NCBI GenBank assembly: GCA_030673085.1 | Contig: DAOVFE010000054.1 | Location: 1-8,826, forward strand | Direction of reading: 5' to 3' | Origin: Anaerolineales bacterium | GTDB lineage: Bacteria; Chloroflexota; Anaerolineae; Anaerolineales; E44-bin32 | Length of the DNA stretch: 8,826 nt | Part shown: positions 1-7,264 of the stretch, one piece after another | How positions within the stretch are numbered: position 1 is the stretch's first letter | Layout: the number at the start of each line of letters is the position of its first letter | Notes under the pieces: model-generated | Seen by the model: the letters and a program-made list of their open reading frames with translations, nothing else | Database searches by the model: none | Told to the model about the DNA's origin: nothing | Position numbers and translations under genes: made by a program

Positions 1-714
1 AATATTGACAACGGCCTTCCAATACTGCCCTTCCAGCTCAGCCCAGCAAGCGTACACACCTTGTCGCGGACATGCCTTTTCTTCCCAAATCCGAAGGTTG
101 GCAGTGGGAATTCCTAATGTCTTGCCTCGCCCGGAACCCGCAACTACTGCGCCCGATAAGAAAAACGGCTGCCCAAGATAGTGGCTTGCTTGCAGCACAT
201 CCCCTGCCTGCAACGCTTTCCGGATGTTGGATGAACTGACCGGTTCGCCATCTATGATAAGGGGCGGCACGACATGTAATTCGAAATTATGATCAACACT
301 GGCTTTTTCCAGGAATTTGCGATCCCCTTCTCGTCGATATCCAAGAGCGAAATCTTCGCCGATCCACAGATCGCGGAACTTGATCTGCTGCTGCGCTCGT
401 TGGAGGAAAGGCAACGCTCGTATTTTAACCAGACTTTTATCAAATTTCTGGCTGATTAAATAATCCAAACCCAGTTGCGCCAGATATGTTGCTTTTTCGT
501 CAGGAGTGAAGATATAAGAAGGTCGGTGCATATTCAGGATTACTGAAGGAAGGGGGTAAAACGTCAACGCCACGGCAGGCAGATTTGCCTTTCTCGCCGC
601 CGAAACCAATTGTTTAATAAGCTCCTGATGGCCACGATGGACGCCGTCAAAAGAACCGATTGTTAATCCACAACCGCTCAGATTTAATCGGCTTAAATTC
701 TGCAGATGCTGCAT
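1..714 (-). CDS. ribF: Bifunctional riboflavin kinase / FAD synthetase RibF, C-terminus cut by window edge
   Basis: RibF phosphorylates riboflavin to FMN and adenylylates FMN to FAD in the cytoplasm. The frame reads 238 codons from ATG at 714-712 to base 1 with no stop, so the gene is truncated only by the window. I translated it directly. The N-terminal nucleotidyltransferase domain shows the HIGH-like motif FDGVHRGH at residues 22-29. WIGEDFALGYRREGD follows at about 117-131, and the SSSNIR motif is at 160-165. The riboflavin kinase domain starts near residue 183, with GRGKTLGIPTANL at 195-207, a flavin/ATP-binding signature. Roughly the last 70 residues should lie outside the window. The ATG is 7 nt after the truB stop and has no strong ribosome binding site (only GGGTAG nearby), so it is probably translated by coupling to truB. 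It is the most distal visible gene of the nusA operon. Both half-domains match the bifunctional prokaryotic family, so the identity is firm. Confidence 0.96.
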   Translation of the reverse strand, partial: MQHLQNLSRLNLSGCGLTIGSFDGVHRGHQELIKQLVSAARKANLPAVALTFYPLPSVILNMHRPSYIFTPDEKATYLAQLGLDYLISQKFDKSLVKIRALPFLQRAQQQIKFRDLWIGEDFALGYRREGDRKFLEKASVDHNFELHVVPPLIIDGEPVSSSNIRKALQAGDVLQASHYLGQPFFLSGAVVAGSGRGKTLGIPTANLRIWEEKACPRQGVYACWAELEGQYWKAVVNI

Positions 715-721
715 TGTATAT

Positions 722-1603
722 CTACCCAATAAAAACTTTATGGGGATGCCAAAGGGTTCCATCCTCAACTGCTTTAAGAACGGCAACCAGCTCGCCATCT
801 GCGCCCACCGCCCGAGCCAGACCCTGGGCATTTTCCTTAGTAACAATGCGATGACCGTTGCGAATCTTGCTCACTTCTTCTTCATTTACCTCAATCAACG
901 GGAAATCCGGCAGCGCCTTAATCGCTGGAATTACATACTGTTCCCAGTTTTCGACAATAAGTCCCACTTCGAGCATTGCCAACGGAGTAGCATCTTTAAG
1001 TGTAAACGGCCCAGCTTTTATGCGGCGCAGGCCGGCAAGATAGGCGCCTGTCCTTAATTGCTTGCCAAGATCATGAGCGATGGAGCGAATATATGTTCCG
1101 GCTGAACATTCGATACGCAGTGATAGATCCGGGGGATGATAGGAACCCACCTCAAGGCGGTAAATAGTTACCTTGCGAGGTTCAAGTTTAACAATCTTAC
1201 CCGCTCTAGCCAGCTCATATGCTTTATGACCTTTTACTTTAATGGCACTGAAGGGCGGCGGAATCTGCTCAATCTCACCCGTGAAACTGGGAAGCGCCGC
1301 GATAATCTCACTTTTTTTGGGCGCTACGCCGGTTTCATAAGTAATATCACCTTCCGCGTCGTAGGTTCGAGTCGCCGATCCAAAGCGCACAACCGCTTCG
1401 TATTGCTTTTGCGAACAAGAAAGATACTCGCTCAAACGGGTAGCCGCTCCGAGACACAAGACCAAGACTCCCGAGGCGCGCGGGTCAAGCGTTCCAGCAT
1501 GTCCCACTTTACGTATGCCCGTTCCCTTACGCACCAGGCTGACAACCTGATGTGAAGTCGGCCCCACCGGCTTATCAACAACCAGCAATCCAAAATTATT
1601 CAT
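722..1603 (-). CDS. truB: tRNA pseudouridine(55) synthase TruB
   Basis: TruB converts U55 in the T-loop of tRNAs to pseudouridine and also acts as a tRNA chaperone. The 293-aa product is of normal family length. The catalytic motif GHAGTLDPRASGVL is at residues 34-47, with the nucleophile Asp40. Other signatures visible are PPPFSAIKVKGHKAYELAR (about 113-131), a typical TruB motif with its conserved Tyr, and CSAGTYIRSIAHDLG (about 163-177). The last 80 or so residues fit the C-terminal RNA-binding domain. The ATG overlaps the upstream nrnA-like stop in an ATGA (1603-1600), and AAGGGG lies just upstream at 1611-1606. Together these fix the start and suggest translational coupling. ribF begins 7 nt after the stop. 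Nothing is missing or broken. Confidence 0.97.
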   Translation of the reverse strand: MNNFGLLVVDKPVGPTSHQVVSLVRKGTGIRKVGHAGTLDPRASGVLVLCLGAATRLSEYLSCSQKQYEAVVRFGSATRTYDAEGDITYETGVAPKKSEIIAALPSFTGEIEQIPPPFSAIKVKGHKAYELARAGKIVKLEPRKVTIYRLEVGSYHPPDLSLRIECSAGTYIRSIAHDLGKQLRTGAYLAGLRRIKAGPFTLKDATPLAMLEVGLIVENWEQYVIPAIKALPDFPLIEVNEEEVSKIRNGHRIVTKENAQGLARAVGADGELVAVLKAVEDGTLWHPHKVFIG

Positions 1604-2571
1604 TTCCCCTTCTCAGTCGCCTTCCTAATATGCTCTCGAGTTACTGCAAGAATATTTGCTTCCACTCCATCCAGATCGCCTTCGATCATCGCCCCTGCTG
1701 CCGGCTTATGCCCGCCGCCCCCAAATTGTAACGCCAGTTGTGACACATCAAGACCGGGCCGAGAACGCCAGCTCACCTTTATTTTTCCACCCGGCTGCTC
1801 TACCAAGATTATCGCCACTTTAGCGCTATTGATCGCAGTAAGAAAATCAATCAGATTAGCATCATCCGCAATTGAATAGCCTGTCCGGACGCGATCTTTG
1901 AGCGTCAATCGGGTCCACACGATTTCATCATCTCGTTGCATGCGCGCCAGTCCGCAACCCCAATATCGAGCCTCATCAAAGCTATGCTGACGCAGGACAC
2001 GATCATAGAGCGAAGTCATACATATACCCTGCTCGATCAAATCGGCGGCCATACGAAGTGAATTGGGGTTAACTGTGGCTGTGCTAAAACCAATTGTATC
2101 TGTCAACAGCCCGGTCATCAAATTTATTCTAACCGGCTCGCTTATTGGCAAATCAAGCATTTTAGCCAATTGATAGATAATCTCGGTCGTCGCTGCTGCA
2201 TCCGAATAGATTAAATTTATATCTGCAAAAAATGTATTGGTAGGATGGTGATCGATGTTAATAGATGGCTGCCGCTTAAAGCTGACCGAGTCAAGTCCTG
2301 TACGCCCTAAATCCGCACAATCCACACATATCACCAAATCACAATCCTGCGGGGCAACAGTTCTAATCCGTTCAGCCCCAGGCAGGAATCGAAAGCGAGG
2401 AGGAACGTCATCTACCAAGATCGGCGTAACACTCCGTCTTCCCTGCTCAAGCATAAGAGTTAACGCCAGCGCCGAACCGACAGCATCTCCATCTGGACGC
2501 TTGTGAGCTACGATCGTAATCGCCTCTGCCTTATGAAGCAGACTGCGGATTGCTTGAATGTCAGGATTCAC
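1600..2571 (-). CDS. nrnA: DHH/DHHA1 phosphoesterase, NrnA-like nanoRNase / pAp phosphatase
   Basis: NrnA-type enzymes are Mn-dependent. They degrade RNA oligomers of a few nucleotides and, in several bacteria, dephosphorylate 3'-phosphoadenosine 5'-phosphate. All DHH-domain metal motifs are visible, numbered from the preferred start: HKRPDGDAVGS (His23, Asp27, Asp29), VDCAD (Asp84), IDHHPTN (DHH at 107-109) and GLLTDT (Asp158). The C-terminal DHHA1 domain carries GGGGHKPAAGA from residue 284. I chose GTG at 2571 (323 aa), which is typical for the family. It has GAAGG at 2581-2577 with 5-nt spacing and overlaps the rbfA stop by 11 nt. An earlier in-frame GTG at 2640 would give 346 aa, but it lacks a ribosome binding site and would overlap rbfA by 80 nt. 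The gene sits between rbfA and truB, a placement seen in other bacteria. The enzyme class is sure. Substrate preference (nanoRNA or pAp) is inferred. Confidence 0.92.
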   Translation of the reverse strand: MNPDIQAIRSLLHKAEAITIVAHKRPDGDAVGSALALTLMLEQGRRSVTPILVDDVPPRFRFLPGAERIRTVAPQDCDLVICVDCADLGRTGLDSVSFKRQPSINIDHHPTNTFFADINLIYSDAAATTEIIYQLAKMLDLPISEPVRINLMTGLLTDTIGFSTATVNPNSLRMAADLIEQGICMTSLYDRVLRQHSFDEARYWGCGLARMQRDDEIVWTRLTLKDRVRTGYSIADDANLIDFLTAINSAKVAIILVEQPGGKIKVSWRSRPGLDVSQLALQFGGGGHKPAAGAMIEGDLDGVEANILAVTREHIRKATEKGK

Positions 2572-2941
2572 TTCCGCCTTCTTGTTTGTTGTTTTTCTCA
2601 GATTGAAGATCAGCAAGGATTCTTTCAATTCGATCGCCACGTTCTATCGATGAATCATAGCGGAATCGTAATTGGGGGAAACTCCTCAGGGGGATAAGTG
2701 CTGCCAGTTGACTTCGAAAGAATCCACGCGCACCCGATAACGCATCCATTACTTCATCAACCGGCACGTCATTATCAAGAGATGATACATAAATCGTTGC
2801 ACGAGCTAATTCTCGGTCAACATCGACACCGGTAACCGAAAGCCCTCGCAAACGAGGATCATGGGCCTTGCGCTGAAGAAGTGTCGCCAGCTCTTGAGCT
2901 ATTCGATCAGCTACTCTGCGGGCGCGAGCTTTACTCGTCAT
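2561..2941 (-). CDS. rbfA: 30S ribosome-binding factor RbfA
   Basis: RbfA is a small KH-like protein that binds the immature 30S subunit and helps 16S rRNA 5'-end maturation. It is important at low temperature in studied bacteria. The product is 126 aa, of usual length. Family signatures visible are an N-terminal helix with RVADRIAQELATLL (residues 9-22), DPRL (28-31), the strand VTGVDVDRELARATIYVS (about 36-53), ARGFFRSQLA and, near residues 90-108, PQLRFRYDSSIERGDRI. The last 15 or so residues are polar, Lys/Glu/Ser rich and probably disordered. The ATG is 12 nt after the infB stop. The site GAGGA (2955-2951) overlaps the infB stop codon and sits 9 nt before the ATG. The 3' end overlaps the nrnA-like start by 11 nt. 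Confidence 0.95.
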   Translation of the reverse strand: MTSKARARRVADRIAQELATLLQRKAHDPRLRGLSVTGVDVDRELARATIYVSSLDNDVPVDEVMDALSGARGFFRSQLAALIPLRSFPQLRFRYDSSIERGDRIERILADLQSEKNNKQEGGSES

Positions 2942-2953
2942 ATATCTCGATCC

Positions 2954-4741
2954 TCAGCTCACTGCCACCTTCTCTTCTGTATAGCACTCTAGTAAATCAC
3001 CTTCCTTGAAGGTATCGAATCCTTTCAGGCCAATGCCACACTCAAAACCTTCACGAACCTCGCGAGTGTCATCCTTCTCGCGCTTTAATGAGGATATTAC
3101 CCCGTCATAAATCTCTTCTTCGTCCCGCAGCACATGCATGCGCCCATTTCGGCGGATTTCACCATTTAGCACCCGGCACCCGGCGATCTTGCCGATCTTC
3201 GGAATGCGGAAGATGGCCAATACCTGAGCCCGTCCGATTACAACCTGCCGTATCTCGGGTTCGAGCATACCTTTGAGCGCCTTCTCAATATCTTCAGTCA
3301 AGCGATAGATAATATCATATATGCGGATATCGACCCCCTCGACATCAGCCGCTCTGCGAGCCGCCTGATCTGCTACAACATTAAATCCAATAACAATCGC
3401 CCCCGATGCTGCCGCCAACATCACATCTCCTTCGCCGATATTGCCCGTGCCGGCATGAAGAATGTGAACCTTAATGTCGCCAGCGCTTATCTCGCTTAAG
3501 GATGAAATGATTGGCTCCAACGAGCCTTGAAGATCAGCTTTTATCACCAGCCGTAATTCCTTGGCCTTTCCAGCTATAAAGGCTTCAAAGACCTGCTCAA
3601 GTGTCATTGTATGCTGCTCGGCTTTTATTTCTATCTTTTCCTTGCGCTCGGCTACAATCGATCGCGCCGTTTTCTCATTCTGGGCTACAATCAATAGATC
3701 ACCGGCTTCGGGGACTTCCGAAAGCCCCAGCACGGAAACAGGAACTGAGGGGCCTGCTGCTTTAACCGGTTCCCCTTGGAAATCATACATCGCCTTGATT
3801 CGTCCATAGATCTGCCCAACAACAATCATATCGCCTACGCGTAGTGTCCCATTTTGAACTAAAACCGTCGCCAGTACTCCCTTAGCCTTGTCTAATTCAG
3901 CTTCGATTGTAGTGCCCACAACCTTCCCCTTGGGATTGGCCTTAATTTCAATCGAATCGGCCACCAAAAGGATGGCTTCTAACAGATCTTCAATTCCAGT
4001 CCCTTGTTTAGCTGATACCGGAATGACCATGGTATCGCCGTCCCATTCGTCGGGCACTAAGTCAATATCGGCAAGTTCCCGCATGACCTTTTCGATGTTC
4101 ATATTCGGTCGGTCGATCTTGTTCAGAGCCACCAGAATTGGCACCTTTGCCGCCCGCGCATGAGCAAGAGCTTCGCGGGTCTGCGGCATTACACCATCAT
4201 CAGCCGCTACTACTAATATAGCGATATCGGCGCCCTGCGCCCCGCGCGCACGCATCGATGTGAAAGCAACATGTCCCGGTGTATCCAAGAATGTAATGAG
4301 CTGGTCCTTATGTCTCACCTGATAAGCGCCAATATGCTGAGTAATTCCGCCAGCTTCGTCACTGGCAACATTTGTCTTCCGGATTGCATCGAGGAGCGTT
4401 GTCTTTCCATGATCGACATGCCCCAGCATTGTGACCACCGGTGATCGATCAACCAAGGCATCCGGGTTCTCGTCACTGATTAATTGCCGCCAGCGCGCCA
4501 TGCCGCTTTCTTCCTCAATCGCCTCAACCTCGGGAGACGCTTCTGGATGAGCCTCAAAGCCGAATTCTTCAACCACAATCGCCGCAGTATCAAAGTCAAT
4601 TTGTTGATTAATATTAGCCATCACCCCATTTGCCATGAGCTGCTTAATCACATCAATGGGGCTGGTCTCGATACGCTCTGCCAGATCTCGGATATTTAGC
4701 TTCGCTGGAAGCTCAATAATTTTACTTACTTCTTCACTCAT
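2954..4741 (-). CDS. infB: Translation initiation factor IF-2, short form
   Basis: IF2 is the GTPase that positions fMet-tRNA on the 30S subunit and promotes 50S joining. The product is 595 aa. That is much shorter than E. coli IF2 because the long N-terminal extension is missing. A single IF2N domain (about residues 8-62, with ELPAKLNIRDLAERI) is followed by an acidic linker and the GTPase. GTPase motifs: G1 GHVDHGKT (107-114), G2 around GITQHIG (132-138), G3 DTPGH (153-157), G4 NKID (207-210), G5 SAK (243-245). Domains II, III and IV follow, ending with the fMet-tRNA-binding C2 domain (AGCRVLNGEIRRNGRM, ISSLKREKDD, ECGIGLKGFD). In domain III the usual ITESDV reads IGEGDV, a small deviation. 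The ATG has a strong ribosome binding site, GGAGGTG. The compact architecture and the MANINQ-IDFDTAAIV stretch recall Chloroflexota IF2 (inference). Confidence 0.98.
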   Translation of the reverse strand: MSEEVSKIIELPAKLNIRDLAERIETSPIDVIKQLMANGVMANINQQIDFDTAAIVVEEFGFEAHPEASPEVEAIEEESGMARWRQLISDENPDALVDRSPVVTMLGHVDHGKTTLLDAIRKTNVASDEAGGITQHIGAYQVRHKDQLITFLDTPGHVAFTSMRARGAQGADIAILVVAADDGVMPQTREALAHARAAKVPILVALNKIDRPNMNIEKVMRELADIDLVPDEWDGDTMVIPVSAKQGTGIEDLLEAILLVADSIEIKANPKGKVVGTTIEAELDKAKGVLATVLVQNGTLRVGDMIVVGQIYGRIKAMYDFQGEPVKAAGPSVPVSVLGLSEVPEAGDLLIVAQNEKTARSIVAERKEKIEIKAEQHTMTLEQVFEAFIAGKAKELRLVIKADLQGSLEPIISSLSEISAGDIKVHILHAGTGNIGEGDVMLAAASGAIVIGFNVVADQAARRAADVEGVDIRIYDIIYRLTEDIEKALKGMLEPEIRQVVIGRAQVLAIFRIPKIGKIAGCRVLNGEIRRNGRMHVLRDEEEIYDGVISSLKREKDDTREVREGFECGIGLKGFDTFKEGDLLECYTEEKVAVS

Positions 4742-4745
4742 CCCA

Positions 4746-4752
4746 CACCTCC
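4746..4752 (-). promoter_or_regulatory. Strong ribosome binding site of infB
   Basis: GGAGGTG on the minus strand, 4 nt before the infB ATG (6 nt counted from the GGAGG core). It is the best Shine-Dalgarno match in the operon and supports the 595-aa start. It may also allow IF2 synthesis independent of ylxR translation. Confidence 0.85.
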
Positions 4753-4813
4753 GTCATGATCACCATTCTTATCAAAGGAATGCTAACAACACTCCCGCCA
4801 TATTCCATCTACG

Positions 4814-4840
4814 TTAATAATTGCGCTTAATCTCAGTCAA
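4814..4840 (-). promoter_or_regulatory. Possible weak internal promoter before infB
   Basis: The 113-nt gap between ylxR and infB (4742-4854) is the widest gap inside the operon. On the minus strand it holds TTGACT (4840-4835, 5 of 6 to a sigma-70 -35) and, after a short 15-nt spacer, TATTAA (4819-4814, 4 of 6). The short spacer makes this only a candidate. Transcripts from here would serve infB and all distal genes. Apart from the infB ribosome binding site and a 5-bp inverted repeat (4764-4768 with 4778-4782), I see nothing else in the gap. No ylxQ coding frame is present. Confidence 0.25.
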
Positions 4841-4854
4841 AATACCTGCTTATC

Positions 4855-5160
4855 TCAATAATTCTTTTGATTTTTCAAATCATTCATTTGGGTCATGAGC
4901 AACTCGCGAAGTTCAGGAGTCATCTCGACCCGCAGTGCTTGAGCTAAAGCCCCTCGACGCAAAGCCGCCTCCCAACATTCGGGATGACTGTGTAGATATG
5001 CCCCGCGACCCGGCGATCTCCCAGTTGGATCTATCTGCACTCCCCCCGGCCCATTCACAATCCTGATTAGTTTCTGTTTCGGCCCCACTTCATGACAGCC
5101 AATGCACATTCGTTGAGGAATATGCCGCCGCTTTTGAGACTTCTTTTTTTTTGCATACAC
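4855..5160 (-). CDS. ylxR: YlxR/RnpM family RNA-binding protein (DUF448)
   Basis: YlxR proteins are small basic RNA-binding proteins encoded between nusA and infB in many bacteria. The Bacillus subtilis member is reported to bind RNase P RNA and modulate the enzyme (RnpM). Family signatures visible are PQRMCIGC near residue 15, KLIRIV, an acidic-Gly turn IDPTGR, then GRGAYLH, with Cys in HPECW and the closing ALAQALRVEM. The first 12 residues are very lysine-rich, encoded partly by a run of nine A. I chose GTG at 5160 (101 aa) because TGAGG at 5172-5168 sits 7 nt before it. The in-frame TTG at 5166 would add two residues but leaves only 1 nt of spacing. nusA ends 41 nt upstream. The exact RNA target in this organism is not visible from sequence. 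Confidence 0.93.
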   Translation of the reverse strand: MYAKKKKSQKRRHIPQRMCIGCHEVGPKQKLIRIVNGPGGVQIDPTGRSPGRGAYLHSHPECWEAALRRGALAQALRVEMTPELRELLMTQMNDLKNQKNY

Positions 5161-5201
5161 AGCCAAGCCTCAGAGACTTACTTTCCCAATCACATAATCC
5201 A

Positions 5202-7193
5202 TTAATCGTAAACGTCGCCCTCTTCCCATTCGCCATCTTGCCGGCTGCGCTTCCGCTTATGCTTAATGAACGTTTTACCCGATTCGGGATCAAGCTGAAT
5301 CACTCGCCGGCGCTTCTTTTGCTTCTTATCCTTTTGATCGGATTCTATTTCCAGGATTTTTTCTTCATCTCCACCGGCTACTTCATACTCACTAGCAGCA
5401 GCCACCTCAACAGCCAATTCAATTGCCTCGGTATCAGGCGATAACGCCGCAGGCTCGATCTCTTCCGCTTGTTGCTCCACTTCAACTGCTTGTTCAGTCG
5501 GCTCGATTCCCTCCGCTAAAGGTTTCTTCTCCAGCTCTACCTCAACTTCCCCTTCAGGGCCGGGTTTAGCCTCTTTTGCTATCTGCTCCGTCGCCACTTC
5601 TTCAGCGAGTCCTTCCTCTGAAAGCTCTAGCGCCTTTTCTTCCATTTCAGCTTTAGCCGCCGCTGCTTCTTTTTCGGCCTCTTCAGCCGCCTTTTGTGCT
5701 ACGGCCTTACGCACTTCAAGAGTCTTATACAAATCACCCAACGCTTTCGGTCCGAAACCCGACAAGCCAAGAATTGCGTCCTCGTTTATAAGCAATTCCT
5801 CCCAAATTCTCCCAACCGTTTTATAACCCGCATCATTTAGCAGACCAAACACTCGCTTAGATAATCCTAGCGTTTCCAAGTCCTCCGTAAATGCAACCGC
5901 TGGAATCACCGCCCGCACCTCGGCTCGCTTCTCTTTCTCTCGCTGTCGGCGCGCGCTGCGTTCTATTTCAACTCGGCTTTGTATTTGGTCAACAAAAGCT
6001 GTGAGAATTCGATATTCTTCTGGCGTTGCCGGACGATTTTCTGCTTTTTTATCCAAAATTACTTGAATTTGTTCAACCTTTTCCTGATCCTGATCCGCTT
6101 GGCCAACAAATATAGGATCGGTCTCCAACAATCGCAGCGATTCTATCGCAGCTTCGGGTAAACTCTTAATGTCGATTCGCCATCCGGTTAAACGTGCGGC
6201 CAAGCGAGCATTCACTCCCGAACGGCCAATAGCTAAGCTTAGCTGATCTTCCGGCACTACAACCACAGCTGTCTTTCCGCGATTTGGGTTCTCATCAAGA
6301 TAGACGCCCGAGACCCTTGCGGGGCTAAGCGCCTTTGCAATAAATGTGGCTGTATCCGGATTCCATTCGATTACATCAATCTTTTCATCATTAAGGTCGC
6401 GCACTATGGATTGAATCCTGACGCCTCGCAAGCCGACACACGCACCGACAGGATCAACTCCATCTCGAAGAGCCGACACAGCAACCTTAGCTCGCTTGCC
6501 TGCTTCGCGTGCGATGGCCTTGATCTCCACCAGTCCCTGGCTGATTTCTGGGACCTCCATTTCGAGCAAACGCCGCAGCATGTTCGGATGCGTTCGGGAA
6601 ACAATTATTACTGGGCCTCGCGAAGATTTACGCACCTCGAGTACATAAACCCGGACACGATCTCGTACGCGGAAACGTTCTCCCGGAATCATTTGGTTTC
6701 GCGGCAACAACGCCTCTGCTTTTCCTAGTCCGATTGTGACTGCTTGATACGTGACTGAGTGCACTGTTCCATGAACCATGTCGCCTTCACGTTCTATATA
6801 TTCCTTATATTGCGCATCGCGCTCAGCTTCACGAAGGCGTTGCAGGATCACTTGCTTCGCCGTTTGCGCCGCAACCCGTCCATACCCTTTAGGCGTAGAA
6901 TCAACCATGATTATGTCGCCGATGTTGACTTCTGGATCAGTCTGTCGGCCAACTTCCAATGAAGTCTCGGTTAATGGATTCTCTATCTCTTCAACGATTT
7001 CTTTCTCGGAGAGAATTTGAATCGATCCCTCAGTTAAATCAATATAAGCACTGATATTCTGAGCATTGGATGCATTTACATCGCGGCGATAGGCCGACAC
7101 CATTGATGCTTCCACAGCTTCTATTACCATTTCCCTTGAGAGACCTGATTTTTCTAAAATCTCATTAATAGCCAGGGCAAATTCACTTTTCAT
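5202..7193 (-). CDS. nusA: Transcription termination/antitermination factor NusA with long charged C-terminal extension
   Basis: NusA binds RNA polymerase near the RNA exit channel and nascent RNA, and modulates pausing, termination and antitermination. The 663-aa product is longer than the E. coli (about 495 aa) or B. subtilis (about 370 aa) forms. Domains in order: N-terminal RNAP-binding domain (1 to about 130), S1 (about 135-200, from REGDMVHGTV), KH1 (about 203-276, with DPVGACVGLRGVRIQSIV at 247-264), KH2 (about 281-347, with QLSLAIGRSGVNARLAARL). A charged linker (about 351-435) leads to a helix-hairpin-helix region (about 437-495, with LSGFGPKALGDLYKTLE). Then comes an Ala/Glu-rich acidic segment (about 496-620) and a basic stretch (about 621-652, with KKQKKRRR), ending in an acidic tip. 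The ATG is fixed by an in-frame stop nine codons upstream. AAAAGGAA (7210-7203) serves as ribosome binding site. It is the first gene of the operon, and rimP is not before it. Confidence 0.97.
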   Translation of the reverse strand: MKSEFALAINEILEKSGLSREMVIEAVEASMVSAYRRDVNASNAQNISAYIDLTEGSIQILSEKEIVEEIENPLTETSLEVGRQTDPEVNIGDIIMVDSTPKGYGRVAAQTAKQVILQRLREAERDAQYKEYIEREGDMVHGTVHSVTYQAVTIGLGKAEALLPRNQMIPGERFRVRDRVRVYVLEVRKSSRGPVIIVSRTHPNMLRRLLEMEVPEISQGLVEIKAIAREAGKRAKVAVSALRDGVDPVGACVGLRGVRIQSIVRDLNDEKIDVIEWNPDTATFIAKALSPARVSGVYLDENPNRGKTAVVVVPEDQLSLAIGRSGVNARLAARLTGWRIDIKSLPEAAIESLRLLETDPIFVGQADQDQEKVEQIQVILDKKAENRPATPEEYRILTAFVDQIQSRVEIERSARRQREKEKRAEVRAVIPAVAFTEDLETLGLSKRVFGLLNDAGYKTVGRIWEELLINEDAILGLSGFGPKALGDLYKTLEVRKAVAQKAAEEAEKEAAAAKAEMEEKALELSEEGLAEEVATEQIAKEAKPGPEGEVEVELEKKPLAEGIEPTEQAVEVEQQAEEIEPAALSPDTEAIELAVEVAAASEYEVAGGDEEKILEIESDQKDKKQKKRRRVIQLDPESGKTFIKHKRKRSRQDGEWEEGDVYD

Positions 7194-7239
7194 CCTTACC
7201 TGTTCCTTTTGAAATTCCTATGCATGCACCTATTACGCA

Positions 7240-7264
7240 GAAAAGTGGGGGAGACCCACTTTTC
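7240..7264 (-). promoter_or_regulatory. Perfect 10-bp hairpin in predicted nusA leader
   Basis: Positions 7240-7249 pair perfectly with 7255-7264 around a 5-nt loop. As nusA leader RNA the stem runs GAAAAGUGGG, loop UCUCC, CCCACUUUUC. It lies inside the predicted transcript, starting about 27 nt after the predicted start site and ending 46 nt before the nusA ATG. The core GTGGG/CCCAC flanked by A4 and T4 also resembles a short intrinsic terminator readable in both directions. No operon ends here, so an attenuator or protein-binding leader element is more likely than an operon terminator. The pairing is seen directly; the function is inferred. Confidence 0.6.

Noticed and set aside
722..1057. 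Plus-strand frames of about 60-105 codons opposite truB
   Set aside because: They lie antisense to a full TruB with all its motifs, show no protein family features and have no ribosome binding site context. They are shadows.
1136..1555. 139-codon plus-strand frame opposite truB
   Set aside because: It is antisense to the catalytic part of TruB. The composition looks like a reverse-frame shadow and no domain is recognisable.
2571..2640. Longer 346-aa start for the nrnA-like gene at GTG 2640
   Set aside because: There is no ribosome binding site before it, it overlaps rbfA by 80 nt, and the extra 23 residues do not resemble the family N-terminus.
5090..5293. 67-codon minus-strand frame spanning the nusA 3' end and ylxR 5' end
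   Set aside because: It overlaps two well-supported genes in another frame, and its composition is not protein-like in relation to either.
5151..5444. 97-codon plus-strand frame with hydrophobic stretches opposite the nusA 3' end
   Set aside because: Its apparent membrane-like segments are the antisense of the lysine/glutamate-rich NusA tail, where reversed charged codons read as Leu/Phe/Ser. It has no start context.
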